Source: CAVWSM01 sp963799425 (lineage in GTDB: Bacteria > Actinomycetota > Actinomycetes > Jiangellales > Jiangellaceae). Taken from it: a stretch of DNA of 64,000 nt. Below the pieces are notes generated by a model. The model was not told the origin of the DNA. It saw only the letters and a list, made by a program, of their open reading frames with translations, and searched no databases. Each line of letters opens with the position of its first letter. The first letter of the stretch is position 1. Of this stretch, positions 7,673 to 19,574 are shown piece after piece. The stretch is from NCBI GenBank assembly GCA_963799425.1, contig CAWCXA010000017.1, positions 62,001-126,000 on the forward strand, read 5' to 3'. Both the position numbers and the translations under genes were made by a program.

Positions 7673-9058
7673 GTGGCACCCACGTCCGTGATCGACTCTG
7701 TCGTCAGCCTGTCCAAGCGCCGGGGATTCGTCTTCCCCACCGGCGAGATCTACGGCGGCACTCGCTCGGCCTGGGACTACGGCCCGCTCGGCGTCGAGCT
7801 CAAGGAAAACGTCCGGCGCCAGTGGTGGAAGACGATGGTCCAGCAGCGCGACGACATCGTCGGACTGGACTCGGCCGTCATCCTGCCCACGCCCGTGTGG
7901 GAGGCATCCGGCCACTTGGAGGCGTTCGTCGACCCCCTTACCGAGTGCCAGAACTGCCACCGGCGGTTCCGCGCCGACCACCTCGAGGAGGCGTACGAGG
8001 CCAAGCACGGGCGGCTGCCCGAGCACGGTCTCGCCGACGTCAACTGCCCCAACTGCGGGGTCAAGGGCGCGTTCACCGAGCCGCGCATGTTCAACGGGTT
8101 GCTGAAGACATACCTCGGCGCGGTAGAGAACGAGGAAGGCCTGCACTTCCTGCGGCCCGAGACGGCGCAGGGCATCTTCGTCAACTTCAAGAACGTGGAG
8201 AGCTCAGCGCGCAAGAAGCCGCCGTTCGGCATCGCCCAGGTCGGCAAGTCTTTCCGCAACGAAATCACGCCGGGCAACTTCATCTTCCGCACACGCGAGT
8301 TCGAGCAGATGGAGATGGAGTTCTTCGTCGCGCCGGGCACCGACGAGGAGTGGCACGAGTACTGGCTGCAGGAGCGCTGGAACTGGTACGTCGACCTCGG
8401 GCTGTCGGCGGACAACTTGCGCTTCTTCGAGCATCCGCGGGAAAAGCTCTCGCACTATTCTAAGCGAACGGTCGACATCGAGTACCGCTTCCGGTTCGGG
8501 GGCACCGAGTTCTCCGAGCTCGAGGGCATCGCCAACCGTACGGACTTCGATCTGTCGACCCACTCCAAGCACTCCGGCGTCGACCTGAGCTATTTCGACC
8601 AGGAGAAGGGTGAGCGCTGGTTCCCGTACGTAATCGAGCCGGCAGCCGGCCTGACGCGGTCGGTGCTCGCCTTCCTGCTCGACGCCTACGACGAGGACGA
8701 AGCGCCCAACACCAAGGGTGGGGTCGACAAGCGCACGGTGCTGCGGTTCGACCCGCGGCTGTCGCCGGTCAAGGCGGCCGTGCTGCCGCTGTCGCGCAAC
8801 GCCGACCTGTCGCCCAAGGCGCGTGACCTGGCGGCGGCGTTGCGACGCACGTGGAACGTCGAGTTCGACGACGCCGGCGCGATCGGCCGGCGCTACCGGC
8901 GGCAGGACGAGATCGGCACGCCGTTCTGCATCACCGTCGACTTCGACACGCTCAACGACGACGCGGTCACCGTGCGGACGCGGGACACGATGTCGCAGGA
9001 GCGCATCGGGCTCGACGCCGTGGAGGGGTGGCTGGCGGCCAAGCTGCTCGGCAGCTGA
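7673..9058 (+). CDS. glyS: glycine--tRNA ligase
   Basis: A 461-residue class II aminoacyl-tRNA synthetase of the dimeric GlyRS type, which charges tRNA-Gly with glycine. Motif 1 (EIYGGTRSAWDYGPLGVELK) opens the protein. An insert holds a CxxC...CxxC pair (ECQNCHRRF, VNCPNCGVKG) like the zinc site of this group. Motif 2 is FRNEITPGNFIFRTREFEQMEMEFF, motif 3 is AAGLTRSVLAFLL, and a C-terminal anticodon-binding domain follows. A GTG start with GGATGGAG in front (VAPTSVIDS) matches the usual beginning of the family; an ATG at 7661 is the alternative. Confidence 0.95.
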   Translation: MAPTSVIDSVVSLSKRRGFVFPTGEIYGGTRSAWDYGPLGVELKENVRRQWWKTMVQQRDDIVGLDSAVILPTPVWEASGHLEAFVDPLTECQNCHRRFRADHLEEAYEAKHGRLPEHGLADVNCPNCGVKGAFTEPRMFNGLLKTYLGAVENEEGLHFLRPETAQGIFVNFKNVESSARKKPPFGIAQVGKSFRNEITPGNFIFRTREFEQMEMEFFVAPGTDEEWHEYWLQERWNWYVDLGLSADNLRFFEHPREKLSHYSKRTVDIEYRFRFGGTEFSELEGIANRTDFDLSTHSKHSGVDLSYFDQEKGERWFPYVIEPAAGLTRSVLAFLLDAYDEDEAPNTKGGVDKRTVLRFDPRLSPVKAAVLPLSRNADLSPKARDLAAALRRTWNVEFDDAGAIGRRYRRQDEIGTPFCITVDFDTLNDDAVTVRTRDTMSQERIGLDAVEGWLAAKLLGS

Positions 9059-9264
9059 GCCCGACGCCCTTTGCCTGGTACCGCTAGCAGGCACGTCCGA
9101 TTGGCGCTGGCCTCGATGACACCCGCGCCCCCACGGCTTGATCGTTGGACTATGCGTCTGTCAACGAAAGTCCGCTCAGCAGCCACCGGGCATGACGAGT
9201 GTCACGCCTTCTTCACGACGATCGACACTGGGGCCGCCAGCCTGTCAACGGCAGCGTTGTACTT

Positions 9265-10218
9265 ATGAAGAACGACATCGCGTTGCAGGCGCCTGCCATC
9301 ACGCTCGAGGGTCTGCGGAAGAGCTACGGGTCCACGGTTGCAGTCGACTCGATCGACCTGGTGATTGGCCGTGGCGAGGTTGTCGCCCTCCTCGGTCCCA
9401 ACGGCGCCGGCAAGTCGACCACCATCGACATGATGCTGGGGCTGCTTCGGCCGGACAGCGGCAGTGTCGAGGTCTTCGGCGACTCGCCGGAACAGGCTAC
9501 TCAGACCGGCGCAGTGGGAGCGATGCTGCAGACCGGCGGCTTGCTCCAACAGCTCAGTGTCCGAGAGCTCATCACCATGATGGCCTCGCTCTATCCCGAC
9601 CCACTCGAGGTGAGTGTCGCGCTCGACACCACTGGCCTGGCAGACATCGCCGATCGGCGGACGGACAAGCTCTCCGGAGGCCAGATCCAGCGCGTCCGGT
9701 TCGCGATCGCGCTCGTGAGCAACCCCGAGATCCTCGTTCTCGACGAGCCGACGGTTGCTCTCGACGTGGAAGCTCGACATGCGTTCTGGGAGACCATGCG
9801 GCGCTTCGCAGCGCGTGGCAAGACAGTCCTCTTCGCGACGCACTATCTGGAGGAGGCGGACAGCTTCGCTGACCGGATCGTGCTCATAGCGAGGGGACGG
9901 ATCGTCGCTGACGGATCCGTCACGGAGATCAAGTCCGTGGTGGGCTGGCGGTCGATCCGTGCCACCCTCCCCGCGGTGCCGGTGGACGACCTCGTCGCGC
10001 TAGACGGTGTCCAGTCAGCTGATCGGCATGGCGACACGGTCACCTTGCGGTGCGCCAGCTCTGACGTCGCGATCCGTGCACTGCTCGCCGCGTACCCGGA
10101 CGCCAGGGACATTGAGATCAGCGGGGCCGGCATCGAGGAGGCTTTCCGCCAGCTCACCGGAGACGGCCAGAACATGCCCGCAGACGCCGCCGACGCGCAG
10201 CAGGAGGTGCGTGTATGA
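9265..10218 (+). CDS. ABC transporter ATP-binding protein (ABC-2 exporter)
   Basis: A 317-residue ATPase of the DrrA-like class. Walker A is GPNGAGKST, the signature LSGGQIQRV, Walker B ILVLDEPTVALD and the switch histidine lies in LFATHYLEEAD. About 90 further residues at the C-terminus resemble the regulatory tail common in this class. It overlaps the permease gene by 4 bp and is followed by a sensor kinase and response regulator. Such four-gene sets usually export drugs, peptides or lipids in response to envelope stress. The 206 bp before it hold no gene that I can see. Confidence 0.9.
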   Translation: MKNDIALQAPAITLEGLRKSYGSTVAVDSIDLVIGRGEVVALLGPNGAGKSTTIDMMLGLLRPDSGSVEVFGDSPEQATQTGAVGAMLQTGGLLQQLSVRELITMMASLYPDPLEVSVALDTTGLADIADRRTDKLSGGQIQRVRFAIALVSNPEILVLDEPTVALDVEARHAFWETMRRFAARGKTVLFATHYLEEADSFADRIVLIARGRIVADGSVTEIKSVVGWRSIRATLPAVPVDDLVALDGVQSADRHGDTVTLRCASSDVAIRALLAAYPDARDIEISGAGIEEAFRQLTGDGQNMPADAADAQQEVRV

Positions 10219-10955
10219 GCTCCACCACGTACGTACGCCTCGAGGTCCTGCGAGCCGTTCGCAACAGACGCTTCTTCATCTTCTCCCTCGTGTTCCCACT
10301 CATCCTGTTCTACGTCGTTGCCGGGCCGAACAAGAACATCGACGACATCGGCGGTACCGGTGTGCCGTTCCCGCTCTACTTCATGGTTGGGATGGTCTCG
10401 TGGGGCACGATGGCCGCAGTGATCGCCGGCGGTGCGCGCATCGCGGCTGAGCGATCGATCGGCTGGAACCGGCAGCTGCGGCTGACGCCGCTGCGCATCA
10501 GCACCTACTTCGCCGCCAAGGTGCTGTCCGGATACCTGGTGGCTCTCGTGAGCATCGCGTTGCTGTACGCCGCCGGCCTCAGCCTCGGGGTCTCACTGCC
10601 GATATCGGCGTGGGCACGGATGACGCTGCTCATCCTGATCGGGCTAGTGCCCTTCGCGGTCATGGGCATTCTGCTCGGCCACCTCTTGACTATCGACTCG
10701 TTGGGCCCCGCACTCGGAGGCATCACCGCCCTCATGGCGCTGCTCGGCGGGTCTTGGGGGCCAATCGCCGGCAACAGTGGCTTCGTGCACGACTTGGTGC
10801 AGCTGGTCCCGTCGTACTGGCTTACCCAGGCCGCACACACGGCGTTCACTGGCGTTGGCTGGCCGGCCGAAGCTTGGCTCGTCCTCTTCGCGTGGACCGC
10901 CGTCCTCGGAGCGCTCGCGGCACAGGCCTATCGCCGTGACACTGCGCGCACCTGA
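10215..10955 (+). CDS. ABC-2 type transporter permease
   Basis: A 246-residue inner-membrane protein with six hydrophobic helices, from FFIFSLVFPLILFYVVAG to AWLVLFAWTAVLGALAAQAY. It has the RSIGWNRQLRLTPL stretch that marks ABC-2 permeases. It pairs with the preceding ATPase (4-bp overlap) and lies just before a DesK/DesR-like regulatory pair. The substrate is unknown. Confidence 0.88.
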   Translation: MSSTTYVRLEVLRAVRNRRFFIFSLVFPLILFYVVAGPNKNIDDIGGTGVPFPLYFMVGMVSWGTMAAVIAGGARIAAERSIGWNRQLRLTPLRISTYFAAKVLSGYLVALVSIALLYAAGLSLGVSLPISAWARMTLLILIGLVPFAVMGILLGHLLTIDSLGPALGGITALMALLGGSWGPIAGNSGFVHDLVQLVPSYWLTQAAHTAFTGVGWPAEAWLVLFAWTAVLGALAAQAYRRDTART

Positions 10956-11004
10956 CGCTGCCGGTGGGAGCTCGGTCACGAGGTGGGCCAGTAGCGTCGA
11001 TGCC

Positions 11005-12165
11005 ATGGCTACCGGGCCAGACCCAGCACCGGATCGGGGTTCGGCGCTCATCGCCGTGCTGAGTCCCACGGCCGACGCGTTGGGTCGACCAACCGGCGCG
11101 CGCTGGCGCTGGCGCTGGTCGGTCTGGGGATCGGTCTGGCTCATCTTCCTGGCCGGCGCCTTCCACGACGCGGTCGTGGAGAACGACCTGGAATGGGAGC
11201 GCGTGCTCGGCGTCGGTGGGCTCGCGGTCTTCTGCGTCGCGTACGCCTTCGGCCCGCCGCTGCTGGTCAATCGGTTGGGGCGCGACCCGGTCAGGGTTGC
11301 CTTCCCGTTCGCGTTGTGGGCCCTGGCGACGGCGCTACTCCCGCTGACGGGGTTCTCGGGGCTGACCACGTACGTCTTCGTGGCAGTGCTCGTGATCATG
11401 ATCTGGCCGCCGAAGTGGGCCCTGGTCGGGATCGTGAGTCTCGTCGTCCTGATAGTCCCGCTCTCGTTCCTGGTGCCTGGAGACGACGACCCGGCGAGCA
11501 CGATGCTGTCGATCGCGCTGGCGTCGCTCGCCGTCTGGGGCGTCGTCAGCGTCATCCGACGCAACCAGGAGCTCGCCAATGCGCGCGACGAGCTGGCACG
11601 GCTCGCGGTCGAGGAGGAACGGCTGCGGTTCTCGCGCGATCTCCATGACATCGTCGGCCACAGCCTCACTTCCATCACCGTCAAGTCGGAGCTCGCGCGT
11701 CGCTTGATCGGTGTCGATGACGCGCGGGCGGTCGCGGAGCTTACGGAGGTGGAGCGGGTGTCGCGTGACGCGTTGAGCGACGTGCGATCCGCCGTCCAGG
11801 GATATCGCGAGGTGACGCTCGCTTCCGAGCTTGCCAAGGCGCGCTCGATCCTCTCGGCGGCTGGCATCGACCTCAAGTTGGTCGGTGCGGTCGACTCGGT
11901 GCCGAGTGACCTGCGGGAGGTCTACGGGTGGGTCGTCCGTGAGGGAGTGACCAACGTCGTACGACACAGCCGGGCCCGCTCCTGCACGATCCGAGTCGAA
12001 CCCAACGGCGTCACGGTCGTCGACGACGGCGTCGGCTCGTCAGCCAACGACGGCGGGACGGGCCTCACCGGGCTTCGAGAACGCGTGGCGGATGCCGGAG
12101 GGTCGGTCTACGCGGGACCCACGCCGGGGCGAGGGTGGCAGCTGACGGCGACGGTGCCGGCATGA
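11005..12165 (+). CDS. sensor histidine kinase, NarL/DesK type
   Basis: A 386-residue kinase with about five N-terminal membrane helices and hardly any external loop, so it probably senses the membrane itself. The phospho-acceptor is in FSRDLHDIVGHSLTSITVKSELA (HisKA_3 type). The ATP-binding part has an N box EGVTNVVRHSRA, a glycine box VDDGVGSS and a second GGTGLTGLRERV. A coiled coil (RNQELANARDELARLAVEEERLR) links the sensor and kinase parts. The stop overlaps the response regulator start as ATGA. It probably controls the exporter genes in front of it. Confidence 0.9.
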   Translation: MATGPDPAPDRGSALIAVLSPTADALGRPTGARWRWRWSVWGSVWLIFLAGAFHDAVVENDLEWERVLGVGGLAVFCVAYAFGPPLLVNRLGRDPVRVAFPFALWALATALLPLTGFSGLTTYVFVAVLVIMIWPPKWALVGIVSLVVLIVPLSFLVPGDDDPASTMLSIALASLAVWGVVSVIRRNQELANARDELARLAVEEERLRFSRDLHDIVGHSLTSITVKSELARRLIGVDDARAVAELTEVERVSRDALSDVRSAVQGYREVTLASELAKARSILSAAGIDLKLVGAVDSVPSDLREVYGWVVREGVTNVVRHSRARSCTIRVEPNGVTVVDDGVGSSANDGGTGLTGLRERVADAGGSVYAGPTPGRGWQLTATVPA

Positions 12166-12776
12166 CGGGTCCGATCCATGTCCTGCTCGCAGACGACCAG
12201 TCGATGGTTCGTGGAGCGATGGCTGCACTGCTGTCCCTGGAGGGTGACCTGGAGGTTGTCGCCCAGGTAGACCGCGGCGACGCGGTGGTCGACGCGGCAC
12301 GGGAGTCCACGCCCGACGTGGCGGTGCTCGACGTCGAGATGCCCGGGCTTGACGGCATCACGGCCGCTCACGACCTGCGACAGGCTCTGCCTACCTGTCG
12401 CGTGCTGATCGTGACAACGTTCGGCCGGCCCGGTTATCTGCGCAAGGCCATGGAGGCCGGGGCGACCGGGTTCGTCGTCAAGGACGCGCCGGCGGAGCAG
12501 CTTGCCGACGCCATTCGCCGCGTTCACGCCGGTTTGCGAGTCGTCGACCCAGTGCTCGCCGCGGAGACGCTGGCTACTGGAGCCAGCCCGCTGACCACCC
12601 GGGAGACCGATGTGCTGCGCGCTGCCCGTGGGGGTCCCTCGGTGGCAGAGATCGCCCGCGCCCTGTTCCTGTCCGAAGGGACGGTACGGAACTACCTGTC
12701 CAGTGCAATCGGCAAGACGAACGCGCGAAACCGGGTCGAAGCGCTGCAGGTCGCCGAGGAGAACGGGTGGCTCTAG
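12162..12776 (+). CDS. response regulator, NarL/LuxR family
   Basis: A 204-residue two-domain regulator. The receiver has the acid pair in LLADDQSMVRG, the phosphorylated aspartate in VAVLDVEMPGLDG, and the threonine and lysine positions in VTTFG and VVKDAPAE. A LuxR-type helix-turn-helix follows (SVAEIARALFLSEGTVRNYLSSAIGKT). It is coupled to the kinase by a 4-bp overlap and the pair likely regulates the ABC-2 exporter. Confidence 0.92.
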   Translation: MTGPIHVLLADDQSMVRGAMAALLSLEGDLEVVAQVDRGDAVVDAARESTPDVAVLDVEMPGLDGITAAHDLRQALPTCRVLIVTTFGRPGYLRKAMEAGATGFVVKDAPAEQLADAIRRVHAGLRVVDPVLAAETLATGASPLTTRETDVLRAARGGPSVAEIARALFLSEGTVRNYLSSAIGKTNARNRVEALQVAEENGWL

Positions 12777-12800
12777 GCGCGAAACACCTCCGGACAGATT

Positions 12801-12840
12801 GGTGGGCCTGAACGCGAGTGCGCGCTCGCCCACCAGGCCC
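12801..12840. terminator. hairpin between convergent genes
   Basis: GGTGGG pairs with CCCACC, and CGAG with CTCG inside. An alternative pairing GGGCCTG/CAGGCCC is also possible. It lies between the ends of the response regulator and the Crp-like gene and could stop transcription in both directions. There is no T-run, as is usual in high-GC actinobacteria. Confidence 0.6.
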
Positions 12841-12889
12841 GCACAGATCATGACGCGTCCAGACGACGGTGAAAAGGGGTCACGGCAGA

Positions 12890-13615
12890 TCAACTTCGGT
12901 GGGCGATCGGCGCGGCCATCTCGGCCAGCTGGCGTAGACCGTCGAGATCTCGGACGGTGATCTGTCGTCGTCCGGTTTCCACCAGCCCGCGATCCCGCAG
13001 CCTCGTCAGGCTGCGTACGACCGAGTCACGCGACGCGGAGATCCAGCCCGCAAGCTCGTGCTGGGTCAGAGGTAAAGCGATGACGATCCGGTCGCGACCC
13101 GGCCCGCCCTGTTGGTCCGCGATCTCGACCAGCAGGCGGGCGAGACAGTGGACGGTGTCACTCACGCCGACATCTATCCGCCGCCGGTCCGCGGCCTGCA
13201 GCCTCCCGATGACCACGCGGAGCAGCGCGAGCGCGCTGCGCGGGTGCGCCTCCAAGAACGTCCGAAACTCGTCGCCGGTGAGGACCATGGAGTCGACCGG
13301 CTCAAGAGCAACGTTTCCGGCATTGCGCCAGCCGCCGTCCTGGGCGATCGCCTCGAACTCTCCGAGCAGGTCCCCTGGCTGGAGCACGCAGAGCACCATC
13401 TCGTGGCCGTCAGCGGTGTCCAGTGTCACCTTCACGCTGCCACGTAGCAGCACGATGACCGTGTCGCTGTGGTCTCCCTGCACGATGATCGACGCGCCGC
13501 GCCTGAACCTGCGCCGTCGACCCACCTGCATGAGCGCCGCGCGATCGGCCTCGTCCAGCTGATCCAGGAATCGCGTGGATCGGGGTCCGGCAGCGATCGG
13601 CGTTGCCGACGTCAC
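12890..13615 (-). CDS. Crp/Fnr family transcriptional regulator
   Basis: A 241-residue regulator. An N-terminal cyclic-nucleotide-binding-like beta barrel (FRRGASIIVQGDHSDTVIVLLRGSVKVTL, LQPGDLLGEFEAIAQDGGWRNAGNVAL) is joined by a long helix to a winged helix. Its recognition part is LTQHELAGWISASRDSVVRSLTRLRDRGLVE. There is no Fnr-type cysteine cluster. A GTG start at VTSATPIAAG gives the normal family length; the open frame further upstream runs across the divergent promoter and is not coding. It is divergent from the dus gene. Confidence 0.85.
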   Translation of the reverse strand: MTSATPIAAGPRSTRFLDQLDEADRAALMQVGRRRRFRRGASIIVQGDHSDTVIVLLRGSVKVTLDTADGHEMVLCVLQPGDLLGEFEAIAQDGGWRNAGNVALEPVDSMVLTGDEFRTFLEAHPRSALALLRVVIGRLQAADRRRIDVGVSDTVHCLARLLVEIADQQGGPGRDRIVIALPLTQHELAGWISASRDSVVRSLTRLRDRGLVETGRRQITVRDLDGLRQLAEMAAPIAHRS

Positions 13616-13724
13616 CCTGGCGAGCCTACTGCTCGCTCGACGCCAGGCTGACGCCAAGCGACGGCAAGCCCGTGGCGGACTGGCGGGCGAAGCGAGTGTC
13701 CGTCTGGTGGACAATGGACCCGCT

Positions 13725-14870
13725 ATGCCGACTTCCAGCGCCACCGCACCGCTGCGCATCGGCAGCTTGGAGCTGCCCACCCCGGTCGTCCTCGCTCCTA
13801 TGGCGGGGGTGACCAACGCCGCGTTCCGCCAGCTCTGCGCGGAGCAGGGGGATGGTTTGTACGTCTGCGAGATGATCACCTCGCGCGGCATCGTCGAGCG
13901 GGACGAGAAGTCGCTCAAGATGCTCGCGTTTGCCGACATCGAGACCACAAGATCCGTGCAGTTGTACGGGGTGGACCCCGGCTTCGTCGGGCAGGCAGTC
14001 GAGATCCTGGCCGGCGAGTACGGCGTCGCCCACGTCGACCTCAACTTCGGCTGCCCGGTGCCCAAGGTGACCCGGCGGGGTGGCGGTGCGGCGCTCCCCT
14101 GGAAGCGCGGCCTGCTGGGCGCCATCCTCCGGTCCGCCGTCGCCGCCGCAGAGCCGTACGCCATCCCCGTCACGATGAAGACCCGCAAGGGCATCGACGA
14201 CGACCACCTCACCTATCTCGACGCCGGCCGGATCGCCGAGGACTCCGGTGTCGCCGCGATCGCCCTGCACGGGCGCACGGCGGCGCAGCACTACTCCGGG
14301 GTCGCCGACTGGGACGCCATCGCCACCCTCAAGCGGGCCGTCACGACGATCCCGGTGCTCGGAAACGGCGACATATGGGAGGCGTCCGACGCGCTGCGCA
14401 TGGTCGACCAGACAGGCGTCGACGGTGTCGTGGTCGGGCGCGGCTGCCTCGGTCGCCCTTGGCTGTTCCGCGATCTCGCGGCAGCCTTCCGCGGCGAGCG
14501 CGACACCGCGCTGCCGACCCTCGGCGAGGTTGCCGCCGCCATGCGCCGGCACGCCGAGCTGCTCGCGCAGCTGATGGGTGAGGACCGTGGCCTTCGCGAC
14601 ATGCGCAAGCACATGGCCTGGTACCTCAAGGGGTTCACGGTCGGGTCGCAGACCCGGTCCGCGCTCGGCCTTGTCGAGTCGATGGACCAGCTCGATGCGC
14701 TGCTCGCGACCCTCGATCCCGACCAGCCATTCCCGGTCGCCGAGCTCGGCACGCCCCGCGGGCGGCAGGGCACCGAGCGCACGGTCGCGCTCCCTGACCG
14801 ATGGCTAGAGGACACCGACGGTGTTTCCGAGGACCTGATGGCTGCCGAGATCGGGATCTCCGGCGGCTGA
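13725..14870 (+). CDS. dus: tRNA-dihydrouridine synthase
   Basis: A 381-residue flavoprotein that reduces uridines of tRNA to dihydrouridine. The FMN-binding barrel begins with LPTPVVLAPMAGVTNAAFRQLC. The catalytic cysteine is in VDLNFGCPVPKVTRRGGGAAL, and MKTRKGIDDDH and GNGDIWEASDAL follow in the family order. A helical tRNA-binding domain ends it (MRKHMAWYLKGF). The start at MPTSSATAPLRIGS gives the expected length. Which uridine it modifies cannot be read from the sequence. Confidence 0.92.
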   Translation: MPTSSATAPLRIGSLELPTPVVLAPMAGVTNAAFRQLCAEQGDGLYVCEMITSRGIVERDEKSLKMLAFADIETTRSVQLYGVDPGFVGQAVEILAGEYGVAHVDLNFGCPVPKVTRRGGGAALPWKRGLLGAILRSAVAAAEPYAIPVTMKTRKGIDDDHLTYLDAGRIAEDSGVAAIALHGRTAAQHYSGVADWDAIATLKRAVTTIPVLGNGDIWEASDALRMVDQTGVDGVVVGRGCLGRPWLFRDLAAAFRGERDTALPTLGEVAAAMRRHAELLAQLMGEDRGLRDMRKHMAWYLKGFTVGSQTRSALGLVESMDQLDALLATLDPDQPFPVAELGTPRGRQGTERTVALPDRWLEDTDGVSEDLMAAEIGISGG

Positions 14871-14952
14871 TCCGTGTCGCTCGTACCACGTGAGTACGGC
14901 TGGCTACAGGGGTACGGTCGATAGCGCGCAGCGACGATCGGAGGGCTGACAG

Positions 14953-17721
<2,769 letters not shown>

Positions 17722-17738
17722 GGGCAGGCATCCAGGAG

Positions 17739-17926
17739 TTGGCGTAGGGGCGCCCTCTAGCGAACCTATTGGCGCAGGGGCGCCCTCTGCCAAATCGGGA
17801 TTGGCGTAGGGGCGCCCTCTGGCGAACCTATTGGCGCGGGGCCGCCCTCTGCCAATCCGGACTGCTCGGGTTTGGCGCAGGGCCGCCCTCTGCCAATCCG
17901 GCCTCGCGGGTTTGGCGCCACGCCGC
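17739..17926. repeat. array of hairpin-forming tandem repeats behind ppdK
   Basis: Five full units and one partial unit begin with TTGGCG at 17739, 17769, 17801, 17831, 17872 and 17912, so the period is 30 to 40 bp. The core is TTGGCGyAGGGGCGCCCTCT and usually ends in GCCAA, so most units fold as TTGGC...GCCAA with an inner GGG/CCC pair. Units 1 and 3 end in GCGAACCTA, while units 2, 4 and 5 end in GCCAA plus different spacers. The array fills the gap between ppdK and a small membrane-protein gene. There is no cas gene nearby and the spacing is too irregular for CRISPR. Confidence 0.85.
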
Positions 17927-17993
17927 ATTGGGGATCAATAGTGACGAACGGCGTGGCACGGAGCCACGCCTGAGTTGCGAGGTGACCTTCACC

Positions 17994-18278
17994 ATGGCGC
18001 GCACAGCGACCAGGTACTCGGTCGGAAACGTCGTTCTCGGTGTGACCGGTGCGATCGCCGGCATCATCGTCCTCGGGATCCTTCTCGTGCTCGCAGGCGC
18101 AAACCAGAGCAACACCATCGTCGACCTCGTCCTCGACATCGGACGGTTCTTCGCGGGGCCGTTCGACGACCTCTTCCCGCAGGCCGACCCCAAGGAGAAC
18201 ATCCTGGTCAACTGGGGCATCGCCGCATTGTTCTATGCGGCTGTCGGCCTGCTGGTGGCGCGGTTCGCCAGGCGGTGA
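17994..18278 (+). CDS. small two-helix membrane protein
   Basis: A 94-residue protein with two hydrophobic helices: NVVLGVTGAIAGIIVLGILLVLAGA, and NWGIAALFYAAVGLLVARFARR at the end. They are separated by a polar loop of about 40 residues with the acidic run DLFPQADPKEN. It is probably a small inner-membrane protein of the kind common in actinobacteria. The frame is open further upstream through the repeat array, but the first ATG after the array (MARTATRYSVG) is the sensible start. Function unknown. Confidence 0.7.
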   Translation: MARTATRYSVGNVVLGVTGAIAGIIVLGILLVLAGANQSNTIVDLVLDIGRFFAGPFDDLFPQADPKENILVNWGIAALFYAAVGLLVARFARR

Positions 18279-18305
18279 TCCGGGCTCGCCCACGATCATG
18301 CGGCG

Positions 18306-19565
18306 GTGGGTACGCTCGCAGTCGCGATGGTCTCCGTCCCGTACTCCGACACCGACCGTGAACGCTGGGCGCCCGAGCCGCCCAAGCGATCCGAGCGCAC
18401 GCCGTTCGAGCGGGACCGGGCGCGCGTGTTGCACAGTGCCGGCCTGCGGCGGCTGGCGGCGAAGACGCAGGTGGTCGGTCCCGGCACGGACGACTTCGTC
18501 CGTAACCGGCTCACCCATTCGCTGGAGGTCGCCCAGGTCGGCCGCGAGCTCGGCAAGTCGCTCGGCTGCGATCCCGACATCGTCGATACCGCCTGCTTGG
18601 CGCACGACCTTGGCCATCCACCGTTCGGGCACAACGGTGAGTCGGTGCTCGACGAGATCGCCCGACCGGCGGGTGGCTTCGAGGGCAACGCCCAGACGCT
18701 ACGCGTGCTGACCCGGCTCGAGCCGAAGGTGACCAGATCGGACGGCTCGAGTGCCGGGCTCAACCTGACACGGGCGAGCCTCGACGCGTCGACGAAGTAT
18801 CCGTGGTTCCGCGGCGGGTCACCGAACGGCGGGACCAAGTTCGGTGTGTACGCCGACGACGCCGCCGCCTTCCGCTGGCTGCGAGAGGGCTCCCCGCACG
18901 GCCGCCGCTGCATCGAGGCTCAGGTCATGGACTTTGCCGACGATGTCGCCTACTCGGTCCATGACGTCGAGGACGCGGTGGTCGGCGGCCGGCTGGAGCT
19001 CAAGGGGCTGCGCGAGGTAGGGGTGCGTGAGCGCGTCGCCGCGACGCTGGGTGCCTGGTATCTCGCAGACGTCGATCATGACGAGGTCGAGGAGTCCATC
19101 GACCGACTGCGCGACCTCCCCTACTGGGTCGACTCATATGACGGCGCGCGCCGCTCGCTTGCGGCTCTCAAGGACATGACGAGCCAGCTGATCGGACGGT
19201 TCTGCGGTACTGCCGAGCGAGCCACCCACACTGCCTTCGGCAAGGGCCGGCTGACTCGATACGGCGCTGACCTGGTGGTGCCGCGGCAGACCGTCGTCGA
19301 GGTGGCGACGCTCAAGAGCATTGCCGCGGTGTACGTGATGACGGCCGAGGACCGCCTTCCCGTCTATCGCAGACAGCAGGATCTCCTGCACGATCTCGTC
19401 GCACAGCTGCGCCTGCGTGCGCCGGCGCATCTGGAGCCGCCGTTCCGGCTCGACTGGGAAGCCGCGCCGGACGATGCCGCGAGGCTGCGCGTCCTCGTCG
19501 ACCAGGTGGCCTCATTGACCGACGCCAGTGCGGTGACCTGGCACAGCCGACTCGCGACCGGCTAG
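18306..19565 (+). CDS. dgt: deoxyguanosinetriphosphate triphosphohydrolase-like protein
   Basis: A 419-residue HD-domain enzyme that splits dGTP (or other dNTPs) into the nucleoside and triphosphate. The metal site is spread over RNRLTHSLEVAQVGRELG (first His), CLAHDLGHPPFGHNGE (the HD pair) and VMDFADDVAYSVHDVEDAV (the last Asp). ERDRARVLHSAGLRRLAAKTQV is the usual N-terminal stretch. A start at MVSVPYSD (18327) is equally likely. It sits upstream of dnaG, as in many actinobacteria, suggesting a role in nucleotide balance during replication. Confidence 0.92.
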   Translation: MGTLAVAMVSVPYSDTDRERWAPEPPKRSERTPFERDRARVLHSAGLRRLAAKTQVVGPGTDDFVRNRLTHSLEVAQVGRELGKSLGCDPDIVDTACLAHDLGHPPFGHNGESVLDEIARPAGGFEGNAQTLRVLTRLEPKVTRSDGSSAGLNLTRASLDASTKYPWFRGGSPNGGTKFGVYADDAAAFRWLREGSPHGRRCIEAQVMDFADDVAYSVHDVEDAVVGGRLELKGLREVGVRERVAATLGAWYLADVDHDEVEESIDRLRDLPYWVDSYDGARRSLAALKDMTSQLIGRFCGTAERATHTAFGKGRLTRYGADLVVPRQTVVEVATLKSIAAVYVMTAEDRLPVYRRQQDLLHDLVAQLRLRAPAHLEPPFRLDWEAAPDDAARLRVLVDQVASLTDASAVTWHSRLATG

Positions 19566-19574
19566 GGAGCACAA

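Noticed and set aside
12890..14212. 440-codon start for the Crp-like regulator
   Set aside because: The upstream part overlaps the dus gene and has no domain; the GTG at 13615 gives the standard family length.
17739..17926. CRISPR array
   Set aside because: Units are themselves palindromic and nearly the whole unit is repeated. The spacing varies from 30 to 41 bp, there are no distinct spacers of even length, and no cas gene is near.
17769..17993. Longer start for the small membrane protein
   Set aside because: The upstream codons would translate the hairpin repeats into a repetitive, non-conserved peptide; the first ATG after the array is a better start.
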